Below, one piece after another: positions 37,478 through 46,353 of a stretch of 57,004 nucleotides of DNA. A program made the position numbers and the translations under genes. Positions within the stretch are counted from its first letter, which is position 1; each line of letters opens with the position of its first letter. The stretch spans positions 1 to 57,004 of the forward strand of contig CAMAVF010000002.1 of the NCBI GenBank assembly GCA_945861445.1. The letters are read 5' to 3'. The notes beneath the pieces are model-generated. The model ran no database searches. It worked only from the letters and a program-made list of their open reading frames with translations, and had not been told where the DNA came from. Origin of the DNA: Planctomicrobium piriforme. Its GTDB lineage: Bacteria > Planctomycetota > Planctomycetia > Planctomycetales > Planctomycetaceae.

Positions 37478-38089
37478 ATGGTGCATGTTACCTGTGACGA
37501 AATAGAACACCAGTTGCGGCAGCTCAAAGAGTTCAGCTTTCGCCTCGGAAACTCCATGCAGCGAACGGCCGATGAACTGCGTACGCAGGGGACCAGCCCC
37601 CCCGCAGAACTCATCACGGATCTGCAAAACTTTCGCGATGTTTTTTTCAACATGCGATCGTGGTTACAGCATCAGTCCGACAGAACCGAACTGGATTCTG
37701 AAACGGAGCCACAATCGTTGGTCGATCTGGAAACACGACTGACCAGCCACCTGGCCCGCGGCCGGGCACTCAAATTGATTGACGGAGTTCAACAGTTATC
37801 ACACGTGGAAGGTGATCAGCATCCGGTCTTGGTCCGTTGTCAGCAAGCCTGTGAGGCAGCTCGCGGTGAGGTTCTGGGGGGAGTGGCAGATTCCCAGGAA
37901 ACGATGACCGCACTGAATAATGGCCAGCACCCGCTGGCCGTGTTGTGGACCCTCGTCAGACATTGCGACACATTAGAGGACAATGAGTGGACAGAGCTGC
38001 TGGAACGGTGTGGTCACCAATTCGGTCGTGAAGTCGCGACCGCGGTGGCTCGTCACAAACTACTGATTCGCGAAAGAGAGCAAACATGA
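37478..38089 (+). CDS. Unrecognised helical protein, standalone copy of an orphan domain
   Basis: A 203-residue soluble, alpha-helical protein that I do not recognise. It has no signal peptide or membrane helix. It is homologous over its length to residues ~10-195 of the 958-aa protein at 38544: HQLRQLKE (11-18) against HQLRHLQE, PPAELITDLQNFR against PPDDLVDGLIAFR, RALKLIDGVQQLSHVEGDQHP against the RAIATLNRVLALRHTEDPAF stretch, and HPLAVL...FGREVATAVARHKL (151-195) against HPLNVL...WGRPLATAVARRKI. The start has a G-rich Shine-Dalgarno (GGGGGGCGAG) directly upstream. Its stop overlaps the next start (ATGA). The position after bactofilin suggests a filament-linked role, but that is inference. 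Confidence 0.85.
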   Translation: MVHVTCDEIEHQLRQLKEFSFRLGNSMQRTADELRTQGTSPPAELITDLQNFRDVFFNMRSWLQHQSDRTELDSETEPQSLVDLETRLTSHLARGRALKLIDGVQQLSHVEGDQHPVLVRCQQACEAARGEVLGGVADSQETMTALNNGQHPLAVLWTLVRHCDTLEDNEWTELLERCGHQFGREVATAVARHKLLIREREQT

Positions 38090-38418
38090 ATGCGGCGCGC
38101 TATAAGTTAATGCTGTCCTATCTTCCGGGAATGGCAGCCATCGTGAATTCGTTTCAGTCGGCGGAAGTTCAACGATCGGTTTACGAATCGTTGATGGAAG
38201 CCCTGAATGTGCGCATGGATGCAGAAAGCCCGGGGGCCGGTTCGGGTTCCAATGGTCGCCCACGCGTCTCCAATTCGACACCACGTCAGCCGGCAGTCAC
38301 TGCCGCGGCACCGTCGTCCGATTCGGATGTCATCGCGACCGTCGGGGAACTCGCTCATGACCTCGAAGAGGGTGACAGCATTCACAGTTTGATGGAACAG
38401 CACGCGTCATTGCCGTAG
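38086..38418 (+). CDS. Unrecognised 110-residue protein, coupled to the upstream gene
   Basis: A 110-residue protein with a helical N-terminal half (YKLMLSYLPGMAAIVNSFQSAEVQRSVYESLMEALN, as two segments within residues 6-41), a Ser/Pro/Gly-rich flexible middle (~45-78) and a short acidic helix at the end (VGELAHDLEEGDSIHSLMEQ). Its ATG overlaps the preceding stop by 4 bases, which argues strongly that it is translated and stoichiometrically linked to the 203-residue protein. No membrane segment or known motif is visible. It could be an adaptor in the bactofilin-associated set. Confidence 0.75.
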   Translation: MNAARYKLMLSYLPGMAAIVNSFQSAEVQRSVYESLMEALNVRMDAESPGAGSGSNGRPRVSNSTPRQPAVTAAAPSSDSDVIATVGELAHDLEEGDSIHSLMEQHASLP

Positions 38419-38543
38419 ACCGGTTGCAACTGGCAAACACGGGTATCCGTCTTGTCCAGGCCCTCTGAATACCAACTTCGTAATCAATGCGTTCCGCCAC
38501 CTGATTGACACTGGCCAATTTGCGTGAGCGGGAGGACGACACA

Positions 38544-41420
38544 ATGCAGCCTGTCTGCGAAACGACGACAGCCCGCGCAGAATTGCATCAGCTCCGGCAC
38601 TTGCAGGAGACACTGAGCACTGAGCTGGCACGTCATGCCAGCCAGTTGAAAAGTGTGGGGGCCCTGCCACCCGACGACCTCGTCGACGGGCTGATCGCCT
38701 TTCGCATTCGATTGATCAAATTGACCGAAGCCGCACGGATTGAATCCCGGAGCGAATTGACGCTGGAAACCGTCCACGCCGCAATTGTCCGCACCGAATC
38801 ACAAGACCGGGCCATCGCCACCTTGAACCGCGTGCTCGCCCTACGCCACACCGAAGATCCGGCTTTTTCCGGTCTGACCGACTGCCAGGCGGCCGCCAGC
38901 CAGATGCTGGCCCGATTCGCGGCCCCCGCGAACAACGAAACGAACGCGGACGTCGCCGCTCTCACCGCCGACAGCCATCCTTTGAATGTGTTGCTGCACT
39001 GGATTGACGCTGCCGACGAGATCTCTGACGAAGCATGGATGGCGTGCCAGGCACAAGTCGCCGCGACATGGGGACGACCTCTCGCGACGGCAGTCGCCCG
39101 TCGCAAGATTCGCTCTCTGGCCACCGCGGAACCTGTCGCCACCATCAGTCCGCCAGCGATCCCGCCCGTCGTGGACGCTCGGCTGGTAGTCGACGTCAGC
39201 AGTACAGTCGCTGACGTCACCAGCGAGCCACTGCCGCAATCGGACCCTGCCAACATTCACGATTGCTTTGAGGCGGAACTCACTGGCGAACAAGCCGCTG
39301 ACGTTGAGCCCGAAATTTCCGATACGCCCAGCATCAAATTCATTGACGGTCAGGAGACCCTCGATTTTGTCCCCAAACAGCGATTGACAGTTTATCCGGA
39401 CGCCGAGGACGTCTCGCCTGAGCCTCCGCCTGCCGTCACTCCCCTGGCGACCGCCGGTTGGGATGTCCTGGATGCTGCCGGATCAGATGACAGCGTGTTC
39501 GACATCAATCAGGATTCGATCTTCGACACGATTGGCAATGCTGCGACAACGCAGTCGTCGGGACGCAAGTCGCGCTCCCTCGATATGAAGTTGTTGTCGG
39601 AAGATCCCTATCACTGGGCGAAATCTCAACCGATTCGAGCCGCCAGTCTGCCCGCCGCCGCCCCCGCGAATGGCAACGTCGGCATCTTCGCACGACGAGC
39701 CCTGCAGGCCGATGCTGCCAGCCGGCGTACCATGATCGCGCAGGTCTCGCTGCAACTCTTGTGGGACGATCGCGCCGACCTGGCCTATCATCTGACACGC
39801 AGTTCAGAACACCATCTCCAGGGCGACGCCTACGTGCTGCCCTCCTGGGTGATGCACGCCCTCGCACTCAGCCGCCACCTGTGCTACTCCAAAGGTGAGA
39901 TTGCACGTCTGCTGGAGGATGACCTGAAGCAGTTCAAGCCGGAACTGCTGAACTCGAGTAATCCCGAATGGAATGCCGGGACGGGATTCTTTCTGCGGGC
40001 GGCCGCATTGATCCCCGCTCTGCTGGCTTCGTCTCCCTCCGCGGCGACGATCTTGCGATCGTTCCGCATTACTCCCGGTCTCAGCCATCTGTACAACTAT
40101 TGCAGCCGCGTGTTGACCTACGGCCAACAACTGCAGGGTCAGGCCGCCGACCTGTTTACGCCCGATTGCGATCTCTCCAAATGGCAGAGAGAAATTGAGA
40201 CCTTGCAACAGACAGTCGAGACCTGGCTGCCGGAAACGATCAAGAAATACTCGCTGGCTAATCGAACGTCACTCCTCTTCCTGCATGCGCACTGGACCTT
40301 GACTGCCAGCCCGACGCTTCGTCATCCCGAGGCCGTCCGTCTGTGGAGCAAATGGCAAGAGGTCTTCCGCATTGTCTCCAAACTGCTCAAGCCGATTGCC
40401 ACGGGACAGGAAACCGAACGCAACTGGGTCAAGTCCGAGATTGATCGTCTGACACAAAGCGTGCAGTTGGAATCCGCCGTCAGCGATGCGACCGTCGCGA
40501 TCGGTGCCATCACCTTCCCGCAAGAGGCGATGGTGGCCGTGATCCGCGAGGCCATTGACTATGCCAGCCGCTGGCTCAGGTTGTGTGCGTCCAAGCCGGC
40601 CCAGGGGCGGACACTGGCCAGTCGCGATGCCGAACTGCTGCGAGACGAAATCCTGGATCGCACCGACGGCGTCATCACGGAACTGGCAGCCTACAGCCGA
40701 TCGCATGAACCAGTCCGGACCAAGGCCGGAATTGCCTGCCTCTGTCGCACGATCGAACACTTGCGAGCGATTTTCTCGCCGCACTCGACACTGGCTTTGC
40801 GTGAAAATGATCCCCGGCATGTCGTGAGTGGCGAGTTACTGAAGATCCCTCACTTGCGTTTCAACGAACAATGGCTGCCAACCGTCGATCCCGTGACGCT
40901 GGAAACGGAACTGCTGTCACATCTGAGCCACGAGCAACGCGATTGGCGACAGGCTTTCGAAATGCAATCCACTCAACACGATCACGTGGCGACAGGTCGC
41001 ATCTTGGAATTGAATGTCTGGCGCACCGAACAAGAACGCGTGGCCCTGTCACAGCGGCGCCAATCCGAAATTGATGATTGCCGGCAGCACCTCAAATCCG
41101 AAGTGAATGCCCTGTCCGAACACTTGTCGGCAACGATCCACAAGCGAATCCTGAGTGATCAAGTCCAGGCGTCGTTGGTACAGCGGTTGCAACGACTCGA
41201 GTTGATCGCCGCACAGACAGTCGATTTTGGTGAGGCCCAACGCGAACTCCAGGGACTACGGCTGGCAGTCGATCAACGGGCCCGCGACGCCGCACAGGGT
41301 GGCAAACCCGTGAAACCGACAGTCATGGATCGAGCCATCAGTTCTACCAATCGCCCCGCACCCCTAGAACCAACAGATCCCACGCAGGCCAATAACGGCT
41401 GGGCGTGGGACGAATTTTAA
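38544..41420 (+). CDS. Unrecognised 958-residue protein with N-terminal orphan domain
   Basis: A large soluble protein I do not recognise. ATG 38544 is the start: GGAGG (38531-38535) lies 8 bases upstream; a TTG at 38505 would add 13 residues. Residues ~10-195 are a second copy of the domain forming the 203-aa protein at 37478. An acidic, Pro-rich linker (~200-345) follows, then a ~530-residue helical region (from ~375; FARRALQADAASRRTMIAQV, YVLPSWVMHALALSRHLCYSK). Residues ~785-890 are strongly charged and coiled-coil-like, and the protein ends with a disordered tail and the motif NNGWAWDEF. No transmembrane segment, ATP-binding or catalytic motif is evident. It looks like a scaffold or adaptor of the bactofilin cluster. 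Confidence 0.87.
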   Translation: MQPVCETTTARAELHQLRHLQETLSTELARHASQLKSVGALPPDDLVDGLIAFRIRLIKLTEAARIESRSELTLETVHAAIVRTESQDRAIATLNRVLALRHTEDPAFSGLTDCQAAASQMLARFAAPANNETNADVAALTADSHPLNVLLHWIDAADEISDEAWMACQAQVAATWGRPLATAVARRKIRSLATAEPVATISPPAIPPVVDARLVVDVSSTVADVTSEPLPQSDPANIHDCFEAELTGEQAADVEPEISDTPSIKFIDGQETLDFVPKQRLTVYPDAEDVSPEPPPAVTPLATAGWDVLDAAGSDDSVFDINQDSIFDTIGNAATTQSSGRKSRSLDMKLLSEDPYHWAKSQPIRAASLPAAAPANGNVGIFARRALQADAASRRTMIAQVSLQLLWDDRADLAYHLTRSSEHHLQGDAYVLPSWVMHALALSRHLCYSKGEIARLLEDDLKQFKPELLNSSNPEWNAGTGFFLRAAALIPALLASSPSAATILRSFRITPGLSHLYNYCSRVLTYGQQLQGQAADLFTPDCDLSKWQREIETLQQTVETWLPETIKKYSLANRTSLLFLHAHWTLTASPTLRHPEAVRLWSKWQEVFRIVSKLLKPIATGQETERNWVKSEIDRLTQSVQLESAVSDATVAIGAITFPQEAMVAVIREAIDYASRWLRLCASKPAQGRTLASRDAELLRDEILDRTDGVITELAAYSRSHEPVRTKAGIACLCRTIEHLRAIFSPHSTLALRENDPRHVVSGELLKIPHLRFNEQWLPTVDPVTLETELLSHLSHEQRDWRQAFEMQSTQHDHVATGRILELNVWRTEQERVALSQRRQSEIDDCRQHLKSEVNALSEHLSATIHKRILSDQVQASLVQRLQRLELIAAQTVDFGEAQRELQGLRLAVDQRARDAAQGGKPVKPTVMDRAISSTNRPAPLEPTDPTQANNGWAWDEF

Positions 41421-41499
41421 TTAACAAGTGATAATGGACAAGTGGTAATTTTCAGTAAAGACCAATGCGGTACTAACAACTCTCCACGGAACGCATGAA

Positions 41500-41922
41500 A
41501 TGTTAACAGCCAGGCTGGGCGATCGGATTCGGATTCATTATGAGACTCGATCGAAACAGGGCAACATCATTGAGACGTCAGAACATCGTGAGCCGTTCGA
41601 GTTCGTCGTCGGCAGCTCGGATGTGATTGAAGGTCTGAATCTGGCGGTCATGGGATTAAAGATCGGCGAGAAAAAGCACATCATCATTTCGCCTGATCAG
41701 GCATTCGGATATCGCGACCCGCGGTTACAGCAAAACGCACCGCGGATCGCCCTGATCGATCGCTTGGAGGAAGGTGATCAACTGGCGGTCACGTGTGCTG
41801 GCCAGGATCTCGACGTCTGGATTCGTTCGGTTAATGACGAGGAAGTCAGTCTCGATGCCAATCATCCCCTGGCTGGCGAAGCACTGGTGCTGGATATCGA
41901 AGTTGTCGCCATTGGTGATTAG
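41500..41922 (+). CDS. SlyD-like FKBP-type peptidyl-prolyl isomerase
   Basis: A 140-residue FKBP isomerase of the SlyD subgroup. GDRIRIHYETRSKQGNIIETS opens the FKBP fold, FEFVVGSSDVIEGLNLAVMGLKIGEKK covers the central beta-strands and active-site helix, and the family-typical DANHPLAGEALVLDIEVVAIG closes it, with an inserted flap between. It lacks the His-rich metal-binding tail of E. coli SlyD. It catalyses prolyl isomerisation and acts as a folding chaperone. No signal peptide, so cytoplasmic. It lies between the orphan 958-residue protein and a Ser/Thr kinase on the same strand, with gaps of 79 and 93 bases. Confidence 0.93.
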   Translation: MLTARLGDRIRIHYETRSKQGNIIETSEHREPFEFVVGSSDVIEGLNLAVMGLKIGEKKHIIISPDQAFGYRDPRLQQNAPRIALIDRLEEGDQLAVTCAGQDLDVWIRSVNDEEVSLDANHPLAGEALVLDIEVVAIGD

Positions 41923-42015
41923 TTCGCGAGGTTGTGGATCCTCGTTTCAGATAACAGAGTTTGTGTGTCATCTTCATTTCCCGTTGCTCGCAGCAGACCT
42001 GTGAGATGAGTAATC

Positions 42016-43797
42016 ATGACGATTAAATTAACACCCGCTTCATTCCTGCTCGGCGTGCGTCAGAGCGGCCTGCTCGACGGCGTGAAACTCGACGCGATCG
42101 TGGCCGATCTGGATCGGAACGGTGTCGATCAGCACGATGCGGCGGCCCTGGCCCATGCCCTGGTCCAACGGGGGGCGCTCACCGAATGGCAATCGGAGAA
42201 ACTCCTGCAGGGGCGTCACAAGGGATTCATCCTGGGACGCTATAAGCTGCTCGGCCTGTTGGGCGCGGGGGAAATGAGTGCCGTCTACCTGGCCGAGCAT
42301 ATGCTGCTGGAACGTCGCTGTGCGTTCAAAGTCCTGCCGGGCAACCGGGTCAAGGACACGTCCTACCTGGGACGGTTCCATCGCGAAGCGAAGGCAGTGG
42401 CCTCGCTGAATCATCCGAATATCGTGCGGGCCTACGACGTCGATCAGCAGTTCGACGGGGGTGCCGAAATCCACTTCCTGGTGATGGAGTTTGTCGAAGG
42501 TCGCAATCTCGAGAAGATCGTGTCCGCGAAGGGACCACTCAAGTACGTCGAAGCCGCCGACTACATTCGTCAAGCGGCGGACGGACTCAGCCACGCTCAT
42601 CAGGCGGGTCTCGTGCATCGTGACATCAAGCCGGAAAATCTGCTGATTGATGCCTTGGGAACGGTGAAGATTCTGGATCTGGGTCTGGCCCGGTTGTTCG
42701 ATCAAACGGATGAAGAATCGCTGACGATCAAGCACGACGAAAAGGTGCTTGGCACGGCCGATTATCTTGCCCCGGAACAGGCGATTGACAGCCACAAGGT
42801 CGACTCGCGGGCCGATATTTATAGCCTGGGTTGCACGTTCTACTTTGCGATGACGGGGCACCCGCCGTTCACGGAAGGGACCCTGGTTCAGCGGCTGTTC
42901 GCCCATCAGACGAAAGCTCCGAAACCGGTGCAGGAAGAGCGTGCTGACGCCCCGCCGAGCCTGATGGCCATTCTTGACAAGATGATGGCCAAGAAGGCCG
43001 CGGACCGCTACCAGTCGGCCGCCGAGGTCGCTGAAGTGCTGACTCGCTGGCTGGTCGAACACGGCGGCCAATCCTGGAAGACTCAACACTTCTCGCTGGT
43101 CGCGACGATCTACGGACTAGATTCCCTGTCACCACGGATGTTCGACAAGACTGCGGCTGAAATGACTGGATCCGGGGCGCTCGTGGGGGCGACGAATTCG
43201 TCATTCGCAACGGCGTTGCCGGGAGGAGTGACGATTCGCGGCGGTGACTCGGCGACGAATCAACCACCGATTTATTCGACGTCTCCGTCTTCGGGCCCGG
43301 CGTCACCCGCCGCGGCAACTGCTCGGCAGAAACCGGAAGGCGCCGGCGGAGCGAACGAACAGGCCAGTCCCGTAGGTGATCAACGTACACTAGAACGAAG
43401 CGAAGCCGAACGCAAGGAATTGGAACGCCGTCGTCGAGCGAAACAGCGTTCGGCGCAACTTGCGGCAGGGAACGCTCAGCAGGCAGGGACGGCAGCGACG
43501 ACCCCACCCCGGACTCAGCAGAGGACGCGAGCGGCCACGTTGGAACGAAAGGTCCCGGGTAGCACGGAGCTGGCAGTCGACACAGTGCCCAGGCTGCGCT
43601 CCTGGATCGGCGATCCGTTGCAGCAGAAAACTCGCCTGATGGTCGCCACTGTTGGTGTTGCCGCATTGGCGTTGGTGTGCATCTCGGCCTTCCTGGTATG
43701 GTTCTACCACAGCAACTTCCCCACGAACAGACACAGCGAAGCGGCGACGCCGTCGTCGATGGTCATTGACGCCTATACGAATTATCGGCCCGCGTAG
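42016..43797 (+). CDS. Membrane-anchored Ser/Thr protein kinase
   Basis: A 593-residue Hanks-type kinase. The N-terminal module (about 5-75, ending LLQGRHKGFILGRYKL) matches that of the kinase at 30297. The kinase domain has glycine loop GAGEMS (83-88), Lys105 in CAFKVL, HRD (201-203), DLG instead of DFG (221-223) and APEQ (252-255). A long Ala/Thr/Gln-rich linker (~375-535) leads to one transmembrane helix (MVATVGVAALALVCISAFLVWFY, in two runs) and a short outer tail, so the kinase faces the cytoplasm. There is no FHA domain. Substrates are unknown; the neighbouring FKBP and bactofilin-linked proteins are candidates only by proximity. Confidence 0.92.
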   Translation: MTIKLTPASFLLGVRQSGLLDGVKLDAIVADLDRNGVDQHDAAALAHALVQRGALTEWQSEKLLQGRHKGFILGRYKLLGLLGAGEMSAVYLAEHMLLERRCAFKVLPGNRVKDTSYLGRFHREAKAVASLNHPNIVRAYDVDQQFDGGAEIHFLVMEFVEGRNLEKIVSAKGPLKYVEAADYIRQAADGLSHAHQAGLVHRDIKPENLLIDALGTVKILDLGLARLFDQTDEESLTIKHDEKVLGTADYLAPEQAIDSHKVDSRADIYSLGCTFYFAMTGHPPFTEGTLVQRLFAHQTKAPKPVQEERADAPPSLMAILDKMMAKKAADRYQSAAEVAEVLTRWLVEHGGQSWKTQHFSLVATIYGLDSLSPRMFDKTAAEMTGSGALVGATNSSFATALPGGVTIRGGDSATNQPPIYSTSPSSGPASPAAATARQKPEGAGGANEQASPVGDQRTLERSEAERKELERRRRAKQRSAQLAAGNAQQAGTAATTPPRTQQRTRAATLERKVPGSTELAVDTVPRLRSWIGDPLQQKTRLMVATVGVAALALVCISAFLVWFYHSNFPTNRHSEAATPSSMVIDAYTNYRPA

Positions 43798-43828
43798 ACG
43801 ACGCTTGTTTTAGATCCTTATGACCGGC

Positions 43829-43911
43829 GCATCAATAACTGTCGTGGCCGACGCTGCTAGCGTCGGCGCGGATGCTGGCAGCATCCGCCACGTTCCGACC
43901 GTTATTGATGC
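43829..43911. repeat. Inverted repeat of the GACGCT/AGCGTC type, copy 2
   Basis: Outer arms GCATCAATAAC (43829-43839) and GTTATTGATGC (43901-43911) are exact complements; inside, CGTGGC pairs with GCCACG and two short hairpins (CCGACGCT/AGCGTCGG and GGATGCT/AGCATCC) form a cruciform-like unit. It lies between the convergent kinase and propeller genes and may terminate both. Confidence 0.8.
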
Positions 43912-43919
43912 ACCCGTCC

Positions 43920-44810
43920 TTAGCTATCCCAATCCAGCCTGACAATCCGGCCGGAGTCAAAGCCTACGACCATGCCCTTGCCCAGCGGGTCGCATGCGAC
44001 GCGGATAATGTCTTCCGGTGCTTCGGCGGCCCAAATGACTTTGCCGTCGACGTTCAGCCAGTAGAGCTGACGTTCCATCGTGGCCACGACGATGCGGTAG
44101 GGCAGATAGCTGCAGGCCACCCGCGACGCAGTCCCTTCGACCTGATAGGAACCGGACTGACTGCCCTCCGAATCATACCGGGTGATGCCGTGTGCGAAGC
44201 AGGCGACCAGGACCATGTCGCCATTCCCGCTGGCCGCAATGTCGCCGGCACTGGCCCACAGCTTTTCTTCCCACCGGATCCCCCCCTGAAAGGTCCGGCT
44301 GCTGAGCAACCCGTAATCGGCCACGCCGATCAGGCCGGGGATTTCGGACAGAAAATGGAGCTTGACGAAGGGCCGTTGAGATTCGAAGCGATGGATCGGT
44401 TTGCGCGGTCCATCGAAGATCAAATTTGTCCCCGACACCAGGCTCGCGGCAACGTATTCACCGTGTGGATCGACGGCCACCGCCAGGGCGGTATCGGGCA
44501 GTTCGTACTGGCTGCGGAACTCCAGTTGCCGCGAAAACCAGTGGAGTTTCGAATCGCCAATCAGGGCGACTCCGGCGGCACCGTTGTCGCTCCAGGCGAG
44601 ACCGCGAACGGGAACCGGCCCGCGCGTCACGGCCACAACTTGCCCGTTTCGATCGAGCAGATAGATCCCACCTGAACGGTCCGCCGCAAGGATTTCCCCA
44701 GACTCCCGCGCCAATTCCAGCCAGGCCAACGGGGCATCCGTGGCGAACGACCAGCTCAACTCAGGAGTCTGTCCGCTGCCATTGATCAGCCACTCGCGGG
44801 GGTTTGCCAT
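43920..44810 (-). CDS. WD40/PQQ-like beta-propeller protein, cytoplasmic
   Basis: A 296-residue protein of repeated beta-propeller blades (for example LAWSDNGAAGVALIGDSKLHWFSRQL, AVAVDPHGEYVAASL, IRVACDPLGKGMVVGFDSGRIVRLDWD) with no signal peptide. ATG 44810 gives MANPREWLINGSGQTPELSW; the frame continues upstream to 44894 but that part is translated family B repeat. It probably reads out protein-protein contacts; no catalytic motif is seen and I cannot name a partner. It is transcribed in the same direction as the dehydrogenase gene upstream, separated by family B copy 2. Confidence 0.8.
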   Translation of the reverse strand: MANPREWLINGSGQTPELSWSFATDAPLAWLELARESGEILAADRSGGIYLLDRNGQVVAVTRGPVPVRGLAWSDNGAAGVALIGDSKLHWFSRQLEFRSQYELPDTALAVAVDPHGEYVAASLVSGTNLIFDGPRKPIHRFESQRPFVKLHFLSEIPGLIGVADYGLLSSRTFQGGIRWEEKLWASAGDIAASGNGDMVLVACFAHGITRYDSEGSQSGSYQVEGTASRVACSYLPYRIVVATMERQLYWLNVDGKVIWAAEAPEDIIRVACDPLGKGMVVGFDSGRIVRLDWDS

Positions 44811-44838
44811 GATGCCCAAGATTACCTTTTGCGAGCCA

Positions 44839-44917
44839 ATACAAGCTCGAAGCGCCAGCGAGTGCATCCTCCCGGAAGCCACAATGGAATGCACTCGCGG
44901 GCGCTTCGAGCTTGTAT
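44839..44917. repeat. Family B palindromic repeat, copy 2
   Basis: ATACAAGCTCGAAGCGCCAG opens the left arm (44839-44867) and CGCTTCGAGCTTGTAT closes the right arm; the arms of ~29 bases pair almost fully around a ~21-base loop. Translation of it produces the false MHSLALRACIG peptide found ahead of several genes here. Confidence 0.88.
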
Positions 44918-44934
44918 GGGGAGTCTTATTCCCC

Positions 44935-46056
44935 CTACGCGACGTTCACATACACCTTCAGGGCGTTCTTATCGGAAACGAGCAGTCGCATCATTTCCTG
45001 GAAATTATCCAGACCCTGCACCGGGTTCGTCAGGATCTGCTCAGTGACCCCGGGAAACAGCGCCTGACCATGTGCGAGATCTTTGATCCCCAGTTCGAAG
45101 TGGCGGCGGTTGCCGTTCACGCTGGCCACCAGCAGCTTGTTTCCCAGGACCCAGTTCATGTTGATTTTATCACCCGGGACGACGACCTCGGCCTGACCGC
45201 CGGTCACGCTGGTCCAGATCAGGGCCCCGTTAAGCCCCAGCACTTCCATGGCCTGGAAGGCGACCTGGCTGTTGCCCGTGGCTTCGAAGATCAGGTCGGG
45301 AGCACCCACCCGTTTGGCCAGGTCATGCATCGTGGTCTCTTGCGTGCTGACGTAGGTGGCACCGTAAGCGTGCGCGATCTCTGATTTTCGATGCGGTCCC
45401 GGTGCCCGAGCCAGCGTGAATACGTCCAACCCGCGCAGGCGCAGCATCATCGTCGCCAACAAGCCGATCTGCCCGGCCCCCAGCACGAACGCCCGCTTCG
45501 GCGACCAGACCTGCAACCGGTGTTGTGCCAGGTAGGCTTGTTCAATCGCCTTGGCACACACGCTGGCCGGTTCCGCCAGGACGCCCAGGTGCTTCAACTC
45601 ACGTGGCACCTTCACCATGTATTCAGCATCATCGACGAAGTATTCCGTCAAGTACCCGTGACAGAGATTGATGCCCCGTTCGTAGTATTCGTTCTGGCTG
45701 GTGATATCGTTCCGGCCAATTTGATCGAACAGCGAACTCCCCGGCCGACGCACGGTACAGGACACCAGATCGCCCGACTTGAACTCAGTGACCAGACGTC
45801 CGACTTCCACCACTTGCCCGAAGCTCTCGTGCCCGAGGATCAGGTAGTCATGACCCGGGGGAGCATTGCCGTACAGTGCTTCATCGATCTCCCGATCAGT
45901 GGCATCGACGCCAATCTGCAGCACCTTGACCAGCACTGAGCGACCGGACGGAATCTGACAGACATGGGGGTGCGGCTGGGTCTCCAGCGTGGGAACGGGG
46001 ACGTCCCGTTGGTGAACACTGTGGGGAGTTCCCGGCCGGACGGCGATCGCTTTCAT
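44935..46056 (-). CDS. MDR-family (glucose dehydrogenase-like) oxidoreductase with degenerate structural zinc site
   Basis: A 373-residue medium-chain dehydrogenase/reductase. ATG 46056 gives [11 protein letters not shown], the usual N-terminus; the frame extends to 46221 but without family similarity. The catalytic-domain motif [15 protein letters not shown], the [26 protein letters not shown] stretch (split by family loops) and the Rossmann [13 protein letters not shown] resemble archaeal-type glucose 1-dehydrogenases. The lobe that normally carries four structural zinc cysteines reads [16 protein letters not shown], with none of them. It probably oxidises a sugar or polyol with NAD(P). Substrate uncertain. 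Confidence 0.87.
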   Translation of the reverse strand: MKAIAVRPGTPHSVHQRDVPVPTLETQPHPHVCQIPSGRSVLVKVLQIGVDATDREIDEALYGNAPPGHDYLILGHESFGQVVEVGRLVTEFKSGDLVSCTVRRPGSSLFDQIGRNDITSQNEYYERGINLCHGYLTEYFVDDAEYMVKVPRELKHLGVLAEPASVCAKAIEQAYLAQHRLQVWSPKRAFVLGAGQIGLLATMMLRLRGLDVFTLARAPGPHRKSEIAHAYGATYVSTQETTMHDLAKRVGAPDLIFEATGNSQVAFQAMEVLGLNGALIWTSVTGGQAEVVVPGDKINMNWVLGNKLLVASVNGNRRHFELGIKDLAHGQALFPGVTEQILTNPVQGLDNFQEMMRLLVSDKNALKVYVNVA

Positions 46057-46353
46057 GATTTCGAGACTAACGCTGCTGGACTGAATGGAATCGTGGCCCT
46101 GGCACTCCGGCGTGCGAGGCGAGTGGAGTTGTGGTGCCCGAATTCTAGCCGTGGGGGCCAATTGACGCCACAATGGGCAGCGCCAGCGGCCACCCGGCGC
46201 GAATTGATTCGTGAACACCAATCAGCCGATGTTGATCGATTCTGTCAACTGGCGGAGAACGAACTATCGCAGTTTGCCCCAAATGCTAAAATCGGCCACG
46301 CCGTGGATTGTGATGATATCACGCTGCGGTCGGAAATTGTTCTTACAGTCAAC

